NCBI RefSeq assembly: GCF_000813145.1
Contig: NZ_BAZF01000003.1
Span: 62,001-126,000 of the forward strand
Origin: Geobacter sp. OR-1
GTDB lineage: Bacteria; Desulfobacterota; Desulfuromonadia; Geobacterales; DSM-12255
DNA length: 64,000 nucleotides
Direction: 5' to 3'
Below are positions 27,605 through 35,877 of the stretch, piece by piece. Every line of letters starts with the position of its first letter. Position 1 is the stretch's first letter. The notes beneath the pieces are model-generated. The model worked only from the letters and a program-made list of their open reading frames with translations, had not been told where the DNA came from and did not search any database. The translations under genes and the position numbers were made by a program.

Positions 27605-28282
27605 GTGGCATTTTTCGCCGGCACCGGACTGGTGGTCAAGCTGGTCCTTTTCATCCTGCTCTATTTTTCCGTAGTATCCTGGGCCATTATTTTTTACAAG
27701 CTGCTGCAGGTTTACAAGGCCAACAATGAATCCAACCGGTTCATGGATTTTTTCTGGAAGACGAAGAAGTTTGAATCGATCAACTCGCAACTGGATCGAT
27801 ATGCGAATTCTCCGCTGACAGTGCTTTTCAGCGAAGGGTATTCGGAGCTTAAAAAGCTGATGGAGCAGGGGGAGACGTCGCATGCGCCGGAAAGCGGGGT
27901 CAGTACCGATCTCGGCGGCATAGACAATATTGCCCGTGCCCTCCGCCGTGCCACCACTTCGGAAATTACCCGTCTGGAAAAGTACCTGACATTCCTGGCC
28001 ACCACAGGTTCTACAGCTCCATTCATAGGGCTTTTCGGAACTGTGTGGGGGATCATGACCGCATTCAAAGGGATCGGCGAGACCGGCTCCGCATCCCTCG
28101 CCGTGGTAGCGCCGGGGATCGCCGAAGCTCTTATTGCCACCGCCATCGGCCTTGTTGCCGCCATACCGGCGGTCATGGGGTACAACCATTTCCAGAACAA
28201 GATCAAGGTGTTGATCGGTGAAATGGACAACTTCTCCACCGAGTTTCTTAACATCGTACAACGAACCTTTGCCAAAAAGTAG
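27605..28282 (+). CDS. tolQ: TolQ/ExbB-family proton channel protein
   Basis: A 225-residue inner-membrane protein with three hydrophobic segments (about 8-30, 125-150, 165-190) and the MotA/TolQ/ExbB core STAPFIGLFGTVWGIMTAF. With TolR it forms the proton-driven motor that energises TolA for outer-membrane constriction. It begins with GTG behind an ideal AGGAGG site. The next gene, tolR, is 141 bases away, a long gap for this operon that is filled by a dispersed repeat. Assignment to TolQ and not ExbB is based on the following tolB and pal genes. Confidence 0.93.
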   Translation: MAFFAGTGLVVKLVLFILLYFSVVSWAIIFYKLLQVYKANNESNRFMDFFWKTKKFESINSQLDRYANSPLTVLFSEGYSELKKLMEQGETSHAPESGVSTDLGGIDNIARALRRATTSEITRLEKYLTFLATTGSTAPFIGLFGTVWGIMTAFKGIGETGSASLAVVAPGIAEALIATAIGLVAAIPAVMGYNHFQNKIKVLIGEMDNFSTEFLNIVQRTFAKK

Positions 28283-28286
28283 GGGG

Positions 28287-28404
28287 AAACGCTGCTTTTC
28301 CGCAATCTCTGTGTTGCTCGGCGGGATTATTTGTGCGGCGTACTTTTGAGTACGCCTCCGCGTAATCCCTTGAGCGCCTTGACCTTGCGAAAAATCAACG
28401 CTTC
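28287..28404 (-). repeat. Dispersed intergenic repeat, copy C (between tolQ and tolR)
   Basis: Read on the minus strand this copy matches copy A block for block: TGATTTTT, AGGTCAAGG, ATTACGCGGAGGCGTACT, AGTACGCCGCACAA, AATC and CACAGAGAT. The central dyad GGCGTACTTTTGAGTACGCC is at 28337-28356. It fills the tolQ-tolR gap and ends just before the tolR ribosome site, inside the tol transcript. Confidence 0.78.
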
Positions 28405-28423
28405 CGGGTAACAAGGGGAAAAT

Positions 28424-28840
28424 ATGGATATAGGACATCGAAACTCCGACCGCGGGACAATGTCGCAGATCAACGTCACTCCGCTGGTTGACGTCATGCT
28501 GGTTCTGCTGGTCATATTCATGGTTACGGCTCCCATGATGCAGCAAGGGGTCCAGGTAAACCTCCCCAAGGCCGAAACAAAGGCGCTCAAGTCTCCTGAA
28601 GAGGCGATTGTGGTCTCCATAGAGAAGAGCGGCCGGATATTCATCGATAAGAACGAAGTGCCGCAGGGTGAGTTGAAGACCAAGCTGGCAGCCATGTTCG
28701 TGAACCGGGCGAAGAAAGAGGTGTTTCTCAAGGCCGACCGCGATGTCCCTTACGGTGAAGTTGTCAAGACTATGGCCGAAATCAAGGGTGCCGGGGTGGA
28801 ACGACTCGGCATGGTAACGGAGCCGGCCTCAAGGCAATGA
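28424..28840 (+). CDS. tolR: TolR/ExbD-family protein
   Basis: A 138-residue bitopic inner-membrane protein: short cytoplasmic N-terminus, one membrane helix (about 16-38, NVTPLVDVMLVLLVIFMVTA) with the essential membrane Asp, then a periplasmic ExbD/TolR domain. It couples the TolQ channel to TolA. AAGGGG lies 5 bases before the ATG. Its stop overlaps the tolA start (ATGA). The dispersed repeat immediately upstream separates it from tolQ. Confidence 0.94.
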   Translation: MDIGHRNSDRGTMSQINVTPLVDVMLVLLVIFMVTAPMMQQGVQVNLPKAETKALKSPEEAIVVSIEKSGRIFIDKNEVPQGELKTKLAAMFVNRAKKEVFLKADRDVPYGEVVKTMAEIKGAGVERLGMVTEPASRQ

Positions 28841-29604
28841 ATCCTTCCGTAAAGCGGAACGATAAGGGGCTGCTGCCCACCCTGCCCGTTTCTCTTATCT
28901 TTCACCTGGCGATTTACGGGCTTTTTGCCTGGTTCCACTTCTTCCCTTCAGCGCCGGTCACTGAAGCCCCGGTGTATTACGTGGACGTGGTAAATCTTCC
29001 GGTCGCATCACCGCAACAGGGATCTCCTTCGGCTGCGGGAACTGCGCCTTCTCCCCCTCCGGCCGTAAAGCCGCCTGCGCCGGAGATGAAGCTCCCGGCA
29101 AAGGAATCCGGGCAGAAACCGGCGGGAAAGCCTGCCAAAGCAGCCACTACTCCCACCCGGACTGCCGAGGAGAGCTCCAAGGAGTTCGAGGATCGCCTTG
29201 CCCGGTTGCAACAGTCTTCCGATGCCCGGCATGAAGCGGCTGCGATGGACGCCATCCGGAAAAAGGCCGCCGTGCGAGGCAAGGGCCAGGCCGGCATTCC
29301 CGGTGGGACCGGGCATGAGTCGGGCAGCGATTATGCGAGCTATATCCGCTCCAGGCTGGTCGATGCGTTCAAGACTACGATTGCCTACCAGGATAAAACA
29401 CCGCGTATGACCGTGATCCTGACTATCGACAAAAACGGCAGGGTGCTGAAGCGGCGCACGGAAAGCTCGACCGGCGACCGGCTCTTCGAGGATGCCGTTA
29501 ACCGTGCCATTGTAAAGGCGGAGAGGGAGTTCCGTCCCCCGCCCAATGGCGGAAGCTTTGAGTATGGGTTCATATTCACGGCCCAGGGAGTTGGGAAACA
29601 GTGA
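28837..29604 (+). CDS. tolA: TolA/TonB-like energy transducer
   Basis: A 255-residue protein with one N-terminal membrane helix (about 14-35), a proline/alanine/lysine-rich periplasmic linker (about 50-100), a charged helical segment, and a C-terminal TonB/TolA domain (about 165-255) with YIRSRLVDAFK and VNRAIVKAEREFRPPPNGGS. Position between tolR and tolB indicates TolA function, linking the TolQR motor to TolB/Pal. The linker is much shorter than in E. coli TolA. Both ends overlap neighbouring genes by 4 bases, so translation is coupled. Confidence 0.88.
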   Translation: MNPSVKRNDKGLLPTLPVSLIFHLAIYGLFAWFHFFPSAPVTEAPVYYVDVVNLPVASPQQGSPSAAGTAPSPPPAVKPPAPEMKLPAKESGQKPAGKPAKAATTPTRTAEESSKEFEDRLARLQQSSDARHEAAAMDAIRKKAAVRGKGQAGIPGGTGHESGSDYASYIRSRLVDAFKTTIAYQDKTPRMTVILTIDKNGRVLKRRTESSTGDRLFEDAVNRAIVKAEREFRPPPNGGSFEYGFIFTAQGVGKQ

Positions 29605-30923
29605 AAATGAAGCGTTGCAGTGCTGGAATAAGGGTTCTGATCATGTCGGCGCTTCTTGTCGCCGTTATCTGTGCCAGCCCGCTGATACTGTCGGGGCAGC
29701 AGGGTTATCTTGAGGTCTCGGCTCCGGGCAACCGGCAGCTGCAGCTTGCCATCGCTCCCCCGGCAGCATTGTCTGGAGGCGTGAATCAGGATGTTGCCCG
29801 CGCAATAATCGATGTATTTAAGTTCGACATGACCCTTGCGGGTCCGTTCTCGGTTTCGGAGCCACAGGTTACGGAATCGCGCAGCGGCATCAGGCCCGGC
29901 GATTTCGACATGGCTTCATGGCGGGCCGCCGGTACCGACCTGCTCATCAAGAGCGGCTATGTTGTGTCCGGAGATTCCGTTTCCATTGAATTCCGGCTTT
30001 ATGATGTCCTGACCGAGAAGGAGCTGGCCGCAAAGCGCTACACCGGTTCCAAGCGGGACGTCAGACGGGTGGTGCACACCTTTTCCGATGATATCATGTC
30101 GGCAATGACCGGGATTCGCGGTCCTTTTACCTGCAAGATCGCCTTTGTTTCCACGGCAACGAGGAACAAGGAAATATATCTGATGGATTACGACGGCCAG
30201 AATATCCAGCGGATCACCAAGAACGGCTCGATCAACCTCTACCCCGATTTCTCCCCGAACGGCAGGGAGCTGATTTACACCTCCTACAAAAAAGGGAACC
30301 CGGACCTGTATCGCCGGGAGCTTGCCAGCGGCGCCGAGGCCAGGGTTACCACTGCCCGCGGCACCAATATTACCGGGGCATTTGCGCCGGACGGCAACAG
30401 GATTGCGCTTTCCATGAGCAAGGACGGGAATGCGGAGATCTATCTCCTGAGCAAGGAAGGGAAGCAGCTCAGCCGGCTGACAAATAACGATGCCATTGAG
30501 ATCGCTCCGGCATGGTCGCCGGACGCCAAGCAGATTGCCTTCGTGTCGGACCGGTTGGGGAAGCCGCAGGTCTATATCATGGATAGCGACGGCAGGAACG
30601 TCCGGAGGCTGACCACCAGCGGCGCCTACAATGTTGGCCCGCGATGGTCGCCGCGGGGGGACAAAATTGCGTACTGCCGACAGATGGGCGGCGGCTTTCA
30701 GATTTTTACGATCAACCCCGACGGCACCGGAGACACCCAGCTAACCCGGGAAGGGAGCAATGAACATCCGCGCTGGTCTCCGGATGGCCGCTTCATCGCT
30801 TTCAGTTCGAAAAGGGGGGGTCGGGAGTCGGTCTATATCATGAGAAGCGACGGCACCGGCCAGACAAAGATCTCCCGCGGGGGAACGTCCGATTCCTCTC
30901 CGGTCTGGTCACCCCGGTGGTAG
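29601..30923 (+). CDS. tolB: Tol-Pal system protein TolB
   Basis: A 440-residue periplasmic beta-propeller protein. An N-terminal signal sequence (about 10-32, MSALLVAVICASPLILSG) precedes the TolB N-domain, and about six PD40 propeller repeats fill residues 170-440, with recurring signatures such as YPDFSPNGRELIYTS, APAWSPDAKQIAFVSD and PVWSPRW. It docks on Pal and TolA during division. The GTG start at 29601 overlaps the tolA stop; an ATG two codons later is an alternative. Pal follows after 132 bases with its own promoter. Confidence 0.95.
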   Translation: MKMKRCSAGIRVLIMSALLVAVICASPLILSGQQGYLEVSAPGNRQLQLAIAPPAALSGGVNQDVARAIIDVFKFDMTLAGPFSVSEPQVTESRSGIRPGDFDMASWRAAGTDLLIKSGYVVSGDSVSIEFRLYDVLTEKELAAKRYTGSKRDVRRVVHTFSDDIMSAMTGIRGPFTCKIAFVSTATRNKEIYLMDYDGQNIQRITKNGSINLYPDFSPNGRELIYTSYKKGNPDLYRRELASGAEARVTTARGTNITGAFAPDGNRIALSMSKDGNAEIYLLSKEGKQLSRLTNNDAIEIAPAWSPDAKQIAFVSDRLGKPQVYIMDSDGRNVRRLTTSGAYNVGPRWSPRGDKIAYCRQMGGGFQIFTINPDGTGDTQLTREGSNEHPRWSPDGRFIAFSSKRGGRESVYIMRSDGTGQTKISRGGTSDSSPVWSPRW

Positions 30924-30957
30924 GTTGATTATTTTTGTTGTTGTCAGCTATGAATGA

Positions 30958-30985
30958 TTGAAAACGCAACAGTCTTATGTATAAT
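30958..30985 (+). promoter_or_regulatory. Sigma-70 promoter of pal
   Basis: TTGAAA (30958-30963), 16 bases, then a perfect TATAAT (30980-30985), about 70 bases before pal. This suggests pal and cpoB are transcribed separately or additionally to tolQRAB. Confidence 0.75.
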
Positions 30986-31055
30986 TGCAAGGAATTCGTT
31001 AGAGTAGGCTGTTAATTTATTTTCTGAGTGCTTAAATCCAAATGAGGAGGATGAG

Positions 31056-31640
31056 ATGCGTAAGGTTATATGTCTTTGGTCTTTGGTGATGTTATGCGGT
31101 GCGCTCATGCTGAACGGATGTGCTAAGGAGCAAGTGGTGACTCCGGAACAGCCGTTGACGGCCCCTTCTTCTGAGAAGCAGCTGAAGCAGTCCGAGGCGG
31201 CAAAGCAGGCTGTCCAGGAAGAGAAAATTGCATCACCTGCCATAAAAGAGTCGCCGGTGGCAAAGGATGAGGCGTCCGCTTCAGCGGCAGCAGCTCAGGC
31301 AAATGGGCTGTTGAAGACAGTGTATTATGATTTCGACTCGGCCATTTTGACGTCATCGGCACGTGATACCCTTTCCGCTAATGCCTCGGTCCTGCTCAAG
31401 AAGCAGACCGGCCTGAAAATCCAGGTTGAGGGCCACTGCGACGAGCGCGGGTCGGCAGAGTACAACCTTGCCCTCGGCGAGCGCCGCGCCAAGTCCGCCA
31501 TGAACTACCTGATGACTTTGGGTGTTCCGGCATCGAGGCTGTCCACAATCAGTTACGGCAAGGAAAAGCCGGCAGATCCCGGCCATGACGAGGCTGCCTG
31601 GGCCAAGAACCGTCGCGCCGAGTTTGTGGTTGCCAACTAG
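31056..31640 (+). CDS. pal: Peptidoglycan-associated lipoprotein Pal
   Basis: A 194-residue outer-membrane lipoprotein: signal peptide with lipobox (LMLNGCAKE, cysteine near residue 22), an alanine/glutamate-rich linker (about 30-85), and an OmpA-like peptidoglycan-binding domain (about 88-194) with VYYDFDSAILTSSA, the EGHCDERGSAEYNLALGERR motif and the closing ELVVAN-like end (AEFVVAN). The linker is longer than in E. coli Pal. GGAGG precedes the ATG. A terminator follows 23 bases after the stop, so it can form a single-gene unit from its own promoter. Confidence 0.96.
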   Translation: MRKVICLWSLVMLCGALMLNGCAKEQVVTPEQPLTAPSSEKQLKQSEAAKQAVQEEKIASPAIKESPVAKDEASASAAAAQANGLLKTVYYDFDSAILTSSARDTLSANASVLLKKQTGLKIQVEGHCDERGSAEYNLALGERRAKSAMNYLMTLGVPASRLSTISYGKEKPADPGHDEAAWAKNRRAEFVVAN

Positions 31641-31663
31641 TCTTTGCGACAACACATTATCGA

Positions 31664-31689
31664 GGAGCCGGTAACTCGGCTCCTTTTTT
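31664..31689 (+). terminator. Intrinsic terminator after pal
   Basis: GGAGCCG (31664-31670), loop GTAACT, CGGCTCC (31677-31683) and TTTTTT. Perfect 7-bp stem and a strong T run between pal and cpoB. Confidence 0.85.
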
Positions 31690-31721
31690 CGTTCTGAACC
31701 GGTCAAGACAGAGAGGTATTT

Positions 31722-32549
31722 ATGCAAGTCGTGAAAATCGGGTTGTTGGGCTGTTGCCTGCTGATGGCAGCCGGCTGCGCAACCAGGGGCGATATAGAAC
31801 TCCTTCAACAGGACCTTGATGAGATGAAGGGGCGGACCATCAAGGTGGAGAAGGAACTGGGCGGGGTTCGGAGTGAAGCGCGGGAGGGGCTGGAGACCAA
31901 TCTCAAGGGGTTCCAGAAGGATATCGATTCGTTGCGAAAAGTGACTGCGGATCTGCAGGTGGCGGTTGATGCCTCCAAGGTCGATGTGCAGGTCATGGGC
32001 GGCAAGGTGGATGATTTCGCGCTGCAGCTGAAAAAACCTGTCGATGACCTGGCGCTGCTGCGTGAAGATGTCGACCGCAAGCATGCCGGAATCGAGAAGA
32101 GGCTGGAAAAGATCGAGAAAAGCCTGGACGATCTGCAAAAAACCGCCACCGAGTTGCGAAACCGTGAGGCGGAAAAAACCCCCGACGCCATCTACCAGAA
32201 AGGTATCGACGCCTATAAGGCCGGTGATTTTGCCAAATCACGCGAACAGTTGAGTCGTTTCATTGAACTGTTCCCGAAACATGAGCTGATTGCCAATGCC
32301 CATTACTGGCTGGGTGAAACGTATTATTCCGAGAAGGTCTACGATCAGGCAATTCTTGAGTTCGAGAAGGTGGTCAAGGAGTTTCCGAACAAAGGGAAGG
32401 CCCCGGCGGCCCTCCTCAAGCAGGCCATGGCGTTTAAGGAGCTTGACGATGCCAAGAGCGCCCGGTTCGTGTTTAAGAAACTGATTGAAAACTATCCGCT
32501 GGCAGATGAAGTCAAAGTTGCCAAGGAGAAGTTGAAGGAGTTGAAATAA
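31722..32549 (+). CDS. cpoB: Tol-Pal system lipoprotein CpoB (YbgF)
   Basis: A 275-residue periplasmic protein. The N-terminus is a signal with lipobox (LLMAAGCATRG, cysteine near residue 19), so here it is probably lipid-anchored. A long coiled coil occupies about residues 25-140 (trimerisation). The C-terminal TPR domain (about 150-275) begins AIYQKGIDAYKAGDFAKSREQL and includes HYWLGETYYSEKVYDQAILEFEKVV, typical of YbgF. It coordinates peptidoglycan synthesis and constriction with Tol-Pal. GAGAGG ribosome site. A strong terminator directly follows the stop. Confidence 0.93.
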   Translation: MQVVKIGLLGCCLLMAAGCATRGDIELLQQDLDEMKGRTIKVEKELGGVRSEAREGLETNLKGFQKDIDSLRKVTADLQVAVDASKVDVQVMGGKVDDFALQLKKPVDDLALLREDVDRKHAGIEKRLEKIEKSLDDLQKTATELRNREAEKTPDAIYQKGIDAYKAGDFAKSREQLSRFIELFPKHELIANAHYWLGETYYSEKVYDQAILEFEKVVKEFPNKGKAPAALLKQAMAFKELDDAKSARFVFKKLIENYPLADEVKVAKEKLKELK

Positions 32550-32550
32550 A

Positions 32551-32579
32551 AAATGGCGAGGAGTTGCTCCTCGCCATTT
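32551..32579. terminator. Bidirectional terminator between cpoB and the tat gene
   Basis: AAATGGCGAGGAG (32551-32563) and CTCCTCGCCATTT (32567-32579) form a perfect 13-bp stem around TTG, with A run on one side and T-rich sequence on the other. It can serve both convergent genes. Confidence 0.85.
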
Positions 32580-32610
32580 CTTTTCGAGTCATCAGACTGC
32601 GGATTCGATT

Positions 32611-32907
32611 TCAGGCCTTCGGCTGCTCTGCAACCGGCTCTTTTTTCGGTTCCTCGGGTTTCGCGTAGGCGGTTTCAGCTTCTTTCATCTGTTTTTCCTT
32701 CTCAGCCGCCTCTTTTGCCAGGCGCTCCTTTTCTTCTTCGGCCCTGGCTTCTTCGCTGATTCCCTGCCTGAAGTCATCGGAAGCTCGCTTGAACTCGGCC
32801 AGGCCTTTTCCCAGAGACCGGGCAATGTCGGGCAGTTTCTGCGGTCCGATAACGATAAGCGCTATTACCAGGATGATTATTAATTCAGGCATGCCGATAC
32901 CAAACAT
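32611..32907 (-). CDS. Twin-arginine translocase TatA/TatB-family subunit
   Basis: A 98-residue membrane protein: an N-terminal hydrophobic helix (about 5-21, [18 protein letters not shown]), the family hinge [22 protein letters not shown], an amphipathic helix and a highly charged K/E-rich tail (about 50-98) ending in [15 protein letters not shown]. It forms the pore or receptor of the Tat pathway for folded proteins. MFGIGMPE and length fit TatA or TatB; I cannot decide which from sequence alone. Single gene, no tatC nearby. Confidence 0.88.
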   Translation of the reverse strand: MFGIGMPELIIILVIALIVIGPQKLPDIARSLGKGLAEFKRASDDFRQGISEEARAEEEKERLAKEAAEKEKQMKEAETAYAKPEEPKKEPVAEQPKA

Positions 32908-33045
32908 GGGAGCCTCACTTATTAAGGATTTGACATGAATATAGAGGCTTTGCTCGGCAGTGTCAAGCGATCAAGGGGGAGAGCTTGACCAGCCATCCCA
33001 ACTGGCGTATAAACGGACATCATCAACTATCCAGGAGGAGATAAC

Positions 33046-33618
33046 ATGTTCAAGAAACTGTTCGGTGCAATCGCTCTCTGTCTGCTTGCAGCCACCTGCT
33101 GTTTTGCAGCGGAAAAAAATCCGGTGGTCCTCATGGAGACGAGCCTGGGGAACGTCAAGATCGAGCTGTTCCAGAAAGAGGCGCCGATCTCGGTCAAGAA
33201 TTTTATCGAATACGCCAACAGCGGCTACTATGCCGGAACGGTTTTTCACCGGATCATTCCGGGGTTCATGGCGCAGGGGGGCGGCCTGACTGCCGAACTC
33301 CAGCCTAAGCCGGGTGCCAGGCCTGCGATCAAGAACGAGGCCGATAATGGGTTGAAAAACGATCGCGGCACCATTGCCATGGCAAGGACGTCCGACCCGA
33401 ACAGTGCCACCTCCCAGTTCTTCATAAACGTGGTTAACAACAACAGCCTCAATCGTCCCAGTTTCGACGGTTACGGGTATGCGGTTTTCGGCAAGGTCAT
33501 CGATGGAATGGATGTGGCCGATAAGATCGTGTCCGCGCCGCAAGAGCGAAAAAATGCCGTCTTCCAGAACGTGCCGAAAACTCCGATCCTGATCAAGTCG
33601 GTAAAGGTCTTGAAATAG
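33046..33618 (+). CDS. Periplasmic cyclophilin-type peptidyl-prolyl isomerase
   Basis: A 190-residue cyclophilin. A signal peptide (about 1-20, AIALCLLAATCCFA) exports it; the cyclophilin domain (about 25-188) shows VFHRIIPGFMAQGGG, the core active-site FH(R), and GTIAMARTSDPNSATSQFFINV with the conserved Gln-Phe-Phe. It speeds proline isomerisation in periplasmic proteins (PpiA-like). Excellent GGAGGAG ribosome site. Followed 7 bases later by a terminator, so it is monocistronic. Confidence 0.95.
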   Translation: MFKKLFGAIALCLLAATCCFAAEKNPVVLMETSLGNVKIELFQKEAPISVKNFIEYANSGYYAGTVFHRIIPGFMAQGGGLTAELQPKPGARPAIKNEADNGLKNDRGTIAMARTSDPNSATSQFFINVVNNNSLNRPSFDGYGYAVFGKVIDGMDVADKIVSAPQERKNAVFQNVPKTPILIKSVKVLK

Positions 33619-33625
33619 AACAACT

Positions 33626-33649
33626 AAAGGGCGCCATGTGGCGCCCTTT
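33626..33649 (+). terminator. Terminator after the cyclophilin gene
   Basis: AAAGGGCGCCA (33626-33636) and TGGCGCCCTTT (33639-33649) pair perfectly around a 2-base loop. The T run is short, and the hairpin directly precedes the next gene's ribosome site. Confidence 0.65.
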
Positions 33650-33667
33650 GATTTCAAGGAGGGGCAG

Positions 33668-35086
33668 ATGAACAGGCGAATTGCTCATTTTGCAGTGGCA
33701 ACGGTCATGATGCTGCCGGTAATGTCGTGGGCGGACACTGCGCCGGTGCTGTCCAGTCAGGCCGATCGTGAGGAGATATCACTGACGGTCTATAATTCGA
33801 ATCTCGGGCTGGTCAGGGACCGCCGGAACATTGCCGTGCCCAAAGGGGTCTCGGAGTTGCGGTTCATGGATGTGGCGGCCCAGATAATCCCGGCAAGCGT
33901 TCAGGTCACGACATTCGGGAACTCGTTCCAGGTTCTGGAGCAAAACTATGAATATGATCTGCTCAACCCGCAGAAACTGCTCGATAAATATGTCGGGAAA
34001 GAGGTCCGGCTGTATCAGAAGAACCCTTATTCGGAGCGGGAAGAAGAGGTAACGGCAACGCTCCTGGCCAACAACGGCGCCCCGATCTACAAAATCGGCA
34101 AAGATATCACCTTCAATCACCCCGGAAGGGTCATATTCCCGTCGGTGCCGGCAGACCTGATCGCCACTCCGACGCTGGTCTGGTTATTGGAGGGGGTAGA
34201 TGCCGGGAAGCGCCCGGTCGAGGCGAGTTACCTGACCAGCGGTGTCAGCTGGAAAGCCGATTATGTGTTGACCCTGGCGAAAGAGAGCAGCCTTGCCGAT
34301 CTTGCCGGCTGGGTAACCATCGACAACCGGAGCGGGATAACCTATCGCGACGCCAGGCTGAAGCTTGTCGCGGGTGACGTGAACCGGGTCCGCGAAGACC
34401 TGCAGCGGCCGAGGATGTACAAAGGCGCAATGCCTGAGATGGCTGCCGCGGCGCCCCAGTTCAAGGAAGAGGGGTTGTTCGAGTACCATCTCTACACTCT
34501 GGGCCGCCAGTCGACCATAAAGGATAACCAGACCAAGCAGATCAGCCTGCTTTCGGCCAACTCCGTTCCGGTCCGGAGGGAACTCGTCATGCGTGCGGAT
34601 CAGGGGTGGTACGGCAATGCGCGGGGGGGCGAGACAAAACATAAGGTCGGGGTTTATGTCGAGCTGGAAAACCAGGAAATAAACGGGCTGGGAATGCCGC
34701 TTCCCAAAGGGACCATCAGGGTCTATCAGCAGGACGCCGATGCTGCCCTGCAGTTCGTTGGTGAGGATACCATCGACCACACCCCCAAGGATGAGAAGGT
34801 GCGGGTGAAGGTAGGGGACGCCTTTGACGTTACGGCCACCAGGCGGCAGACGGACTGGAAAAAGCTTGCCAATGACACCTATGAGGCCGCCTGGGAGGTG
34901 GTCATCAGAAACCACAAGAAGGACGATATCATAGTAAAAGTGACCGAGCCGATGACCGGTGACTGGCAGATAGTCGATTCTTCGCTGCCGTCGGTAAAAA
35001 GCGACAGCCAGACGGCGGAGTTCAACGTTATGGTCAAAAAGGACAACGAGGCGAGGCTTACCTACCGGGTAAGGGTGCGGTACTAG
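33668..35086 (+). CDS. DUF4139 domain-containing exported protein
   Basis: A 472-residue protein with a cleavable signal peptide (about 1-21, ending VMSWADT). Most of the rest is the DUF4139 region: N-terminal beta domain with VTVYNSNLGLVRD-like opening (SLTVYNSNLGLVRD), then WLLEGVDAGKRPVEASYLTSGVSWKADY and the C-terminal beta-sandwich with RVYQQDADAALQFVGED. Proteins of this family are thought to act in the envelope, but function is unknown. The ATG at 33668 follows GGAGGGGC; the ten in-frame codons upstream cross the terminator of the previous gene. A terminator downstream lies within the convergent resB. Confidence 0.85.
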   Translation: MNRRIAHFAVATVMMLPVMSWADTAPVLSSQADREEISLTVYNSNLGLVRDRRNIAVPKGVSELRFMDVAAQIIPASVQVTTFGNSFQVLEQNYEYDLLNPQKLLDKYVGKEVRLYQKNPYSEREEEVTATLLANNGAPIYKIGKDITFNHPGRVIFPSVPADLIATPTLVWLLEGVDAGKRPVEASYLTSGVSWKADYVLTLAKESSLADLAGWVTIDNRSGITYRDARLKLVAGDVNRVREDLQRPRMYKGAMPEMAAAAPQFKEEGLFEYHLYTLGRQSTIKDNQTKQISLLSANSVPVRRELVMRADQGWYGNARGGETKHKVGVYVELENQEINGLGMPLPKGTIRVYQQDADAALQFVGEDTIDHTPKDEKVRVKVGDAFDVTATRRQTDWKKLANDTYEAAWEVVIRNHKKDDIIVKVTEPMTGDWQIVDSSLPSVKSDSQTAEFNVMVKKDNEARLTYRVRVRY

Positions 35087-35113
35087 ATCGATAATGCCAG
35101 CTCATAGTCAGCG

Positions 35114-35866
35114 TCAAGCCTCCGAGGTCTGTAACTCCTCGGGGGCTTTTTCATTGGCGCTTCCGGCCCGCCTGCCTCTTCTCAGCCAGATCAGCATCAG
35201 GTTTGCGACCGTGAAGAGCAGCGCACCGGCCAGGGCAACCCCTGCCCCGGGTTCCCGGTGGATCTCGACCAGGGCGGTCTTGGCCGGCATGATCTCGACA
35301 TTTTTCAGATAGACCCCGAATCCCTGATAAAAATAGGGGTGATTAGGGCTGAAAGTCCCAGTGATGACCCCGCCAGGGGTCAAGTGCCGCAGTGAGCCGC
35401 TGAAGTCCAGCGGCATCCCCATCGGCCCGATCCGCGCGTCAAGCCTGACCAGTTCCAGTCTGGAGCCGTCGGGGAAATTGAACGCCCCTCCCTCGGGAAG
35501 CGGCCCCCCATCCTTGAACCCGCCATAGGCGCTGAAGAGATGCGCCAGCACGATCAGCAAAAAACCGAGATGCATCACCTGCGGTGCAATCCTGATCAGA
35601 AAGCTCCCCCGCTGCCATTTGGCCCGGAGCGACTCGATGCTGCATAGCACCGTATTGAGCGCCAGCAGCGCCAGGATTGCGACCGTTACCCAGAGCCACC
35701 AGGTTTCTGCAGGCGGGGCCTGAGTCAACCAGATGAACAGCGGGACATCGTTGATCGCCGAACCTTCCTTGGCAACGAACGAGCCGATGCCGATAAACAG
35801 CATCACTCCGGTAACCAGCCAGATACCGAGGTCAAGGGATGTGAGGAATTCATACAGTTTGCGCAT
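35114..35866 (-). CDS. resB: Cytochrome c biogenesis protein ResB-like
   Basis: A 250-residue membrane protein of system II cytochrome c maturation. Hydrophobic segments lie near residues 12-35, 65-85 and 110-130, then a periplasmic beta region and a last membrane helix (about 215-235). SLDLGIWLVTGVMLFIGIGSFV matches ResB N-termini. It is about half the length of typical ResB, a short form found in some deltaproteobacteria. With CcsA it moves heme to apocytochromes c. ATG at 35866 chosen; a TTG at 35881 that overlaps the ccsA stop is possible. The coding 3' end holds a terminator for the opposite gene. Confidence 0.85.
   Translation of the reverse strand: MRKLYEFLTSLDLGIWLVTGVMLFIGIGSFVAKEGSAINDVPLFIWLTQAPPAETWWLWVTVAILALLALNTVLCSIESLRAKWQRGSFLIRIAPQVMHLGFLLIVLAHLFSAYGGFKDGGPLPEGGAFNFPDGSRLELVRLDARIGPMGMPLDFSGSLRHLTPGGVITGTFSPNHPYFYQGFGVYLKNVEIMPAKTALVEIHREPGAGVALAGALLFTVANLMLIWLRRGRRAGSANEKAPEELQTSEA
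35118..35151 (+). terminator. Terminator for the DUF4139 gene inside the resB 3' end
   Basis: GCCTCCGAGG (35118-35127) and CCTCGGGGGC (35137-35146) form a 10-bp stem with one G-T pair, followed by TTTTT on the plus strand. It overlaps the last codons of the convergent resB. Confidence 0.75.
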
Positions 35867-35877
35867 AGGTCCCCGAA

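Noticed and set aside
28837-29604. ExbB/ExbD/TonB iron-transport system for this cluster
   Set aside because: tolB, pal and cpoB follow directly, so the group is the Tol-Pal system and not a TonB system, although the third protein has a TonB-type C-terminus.
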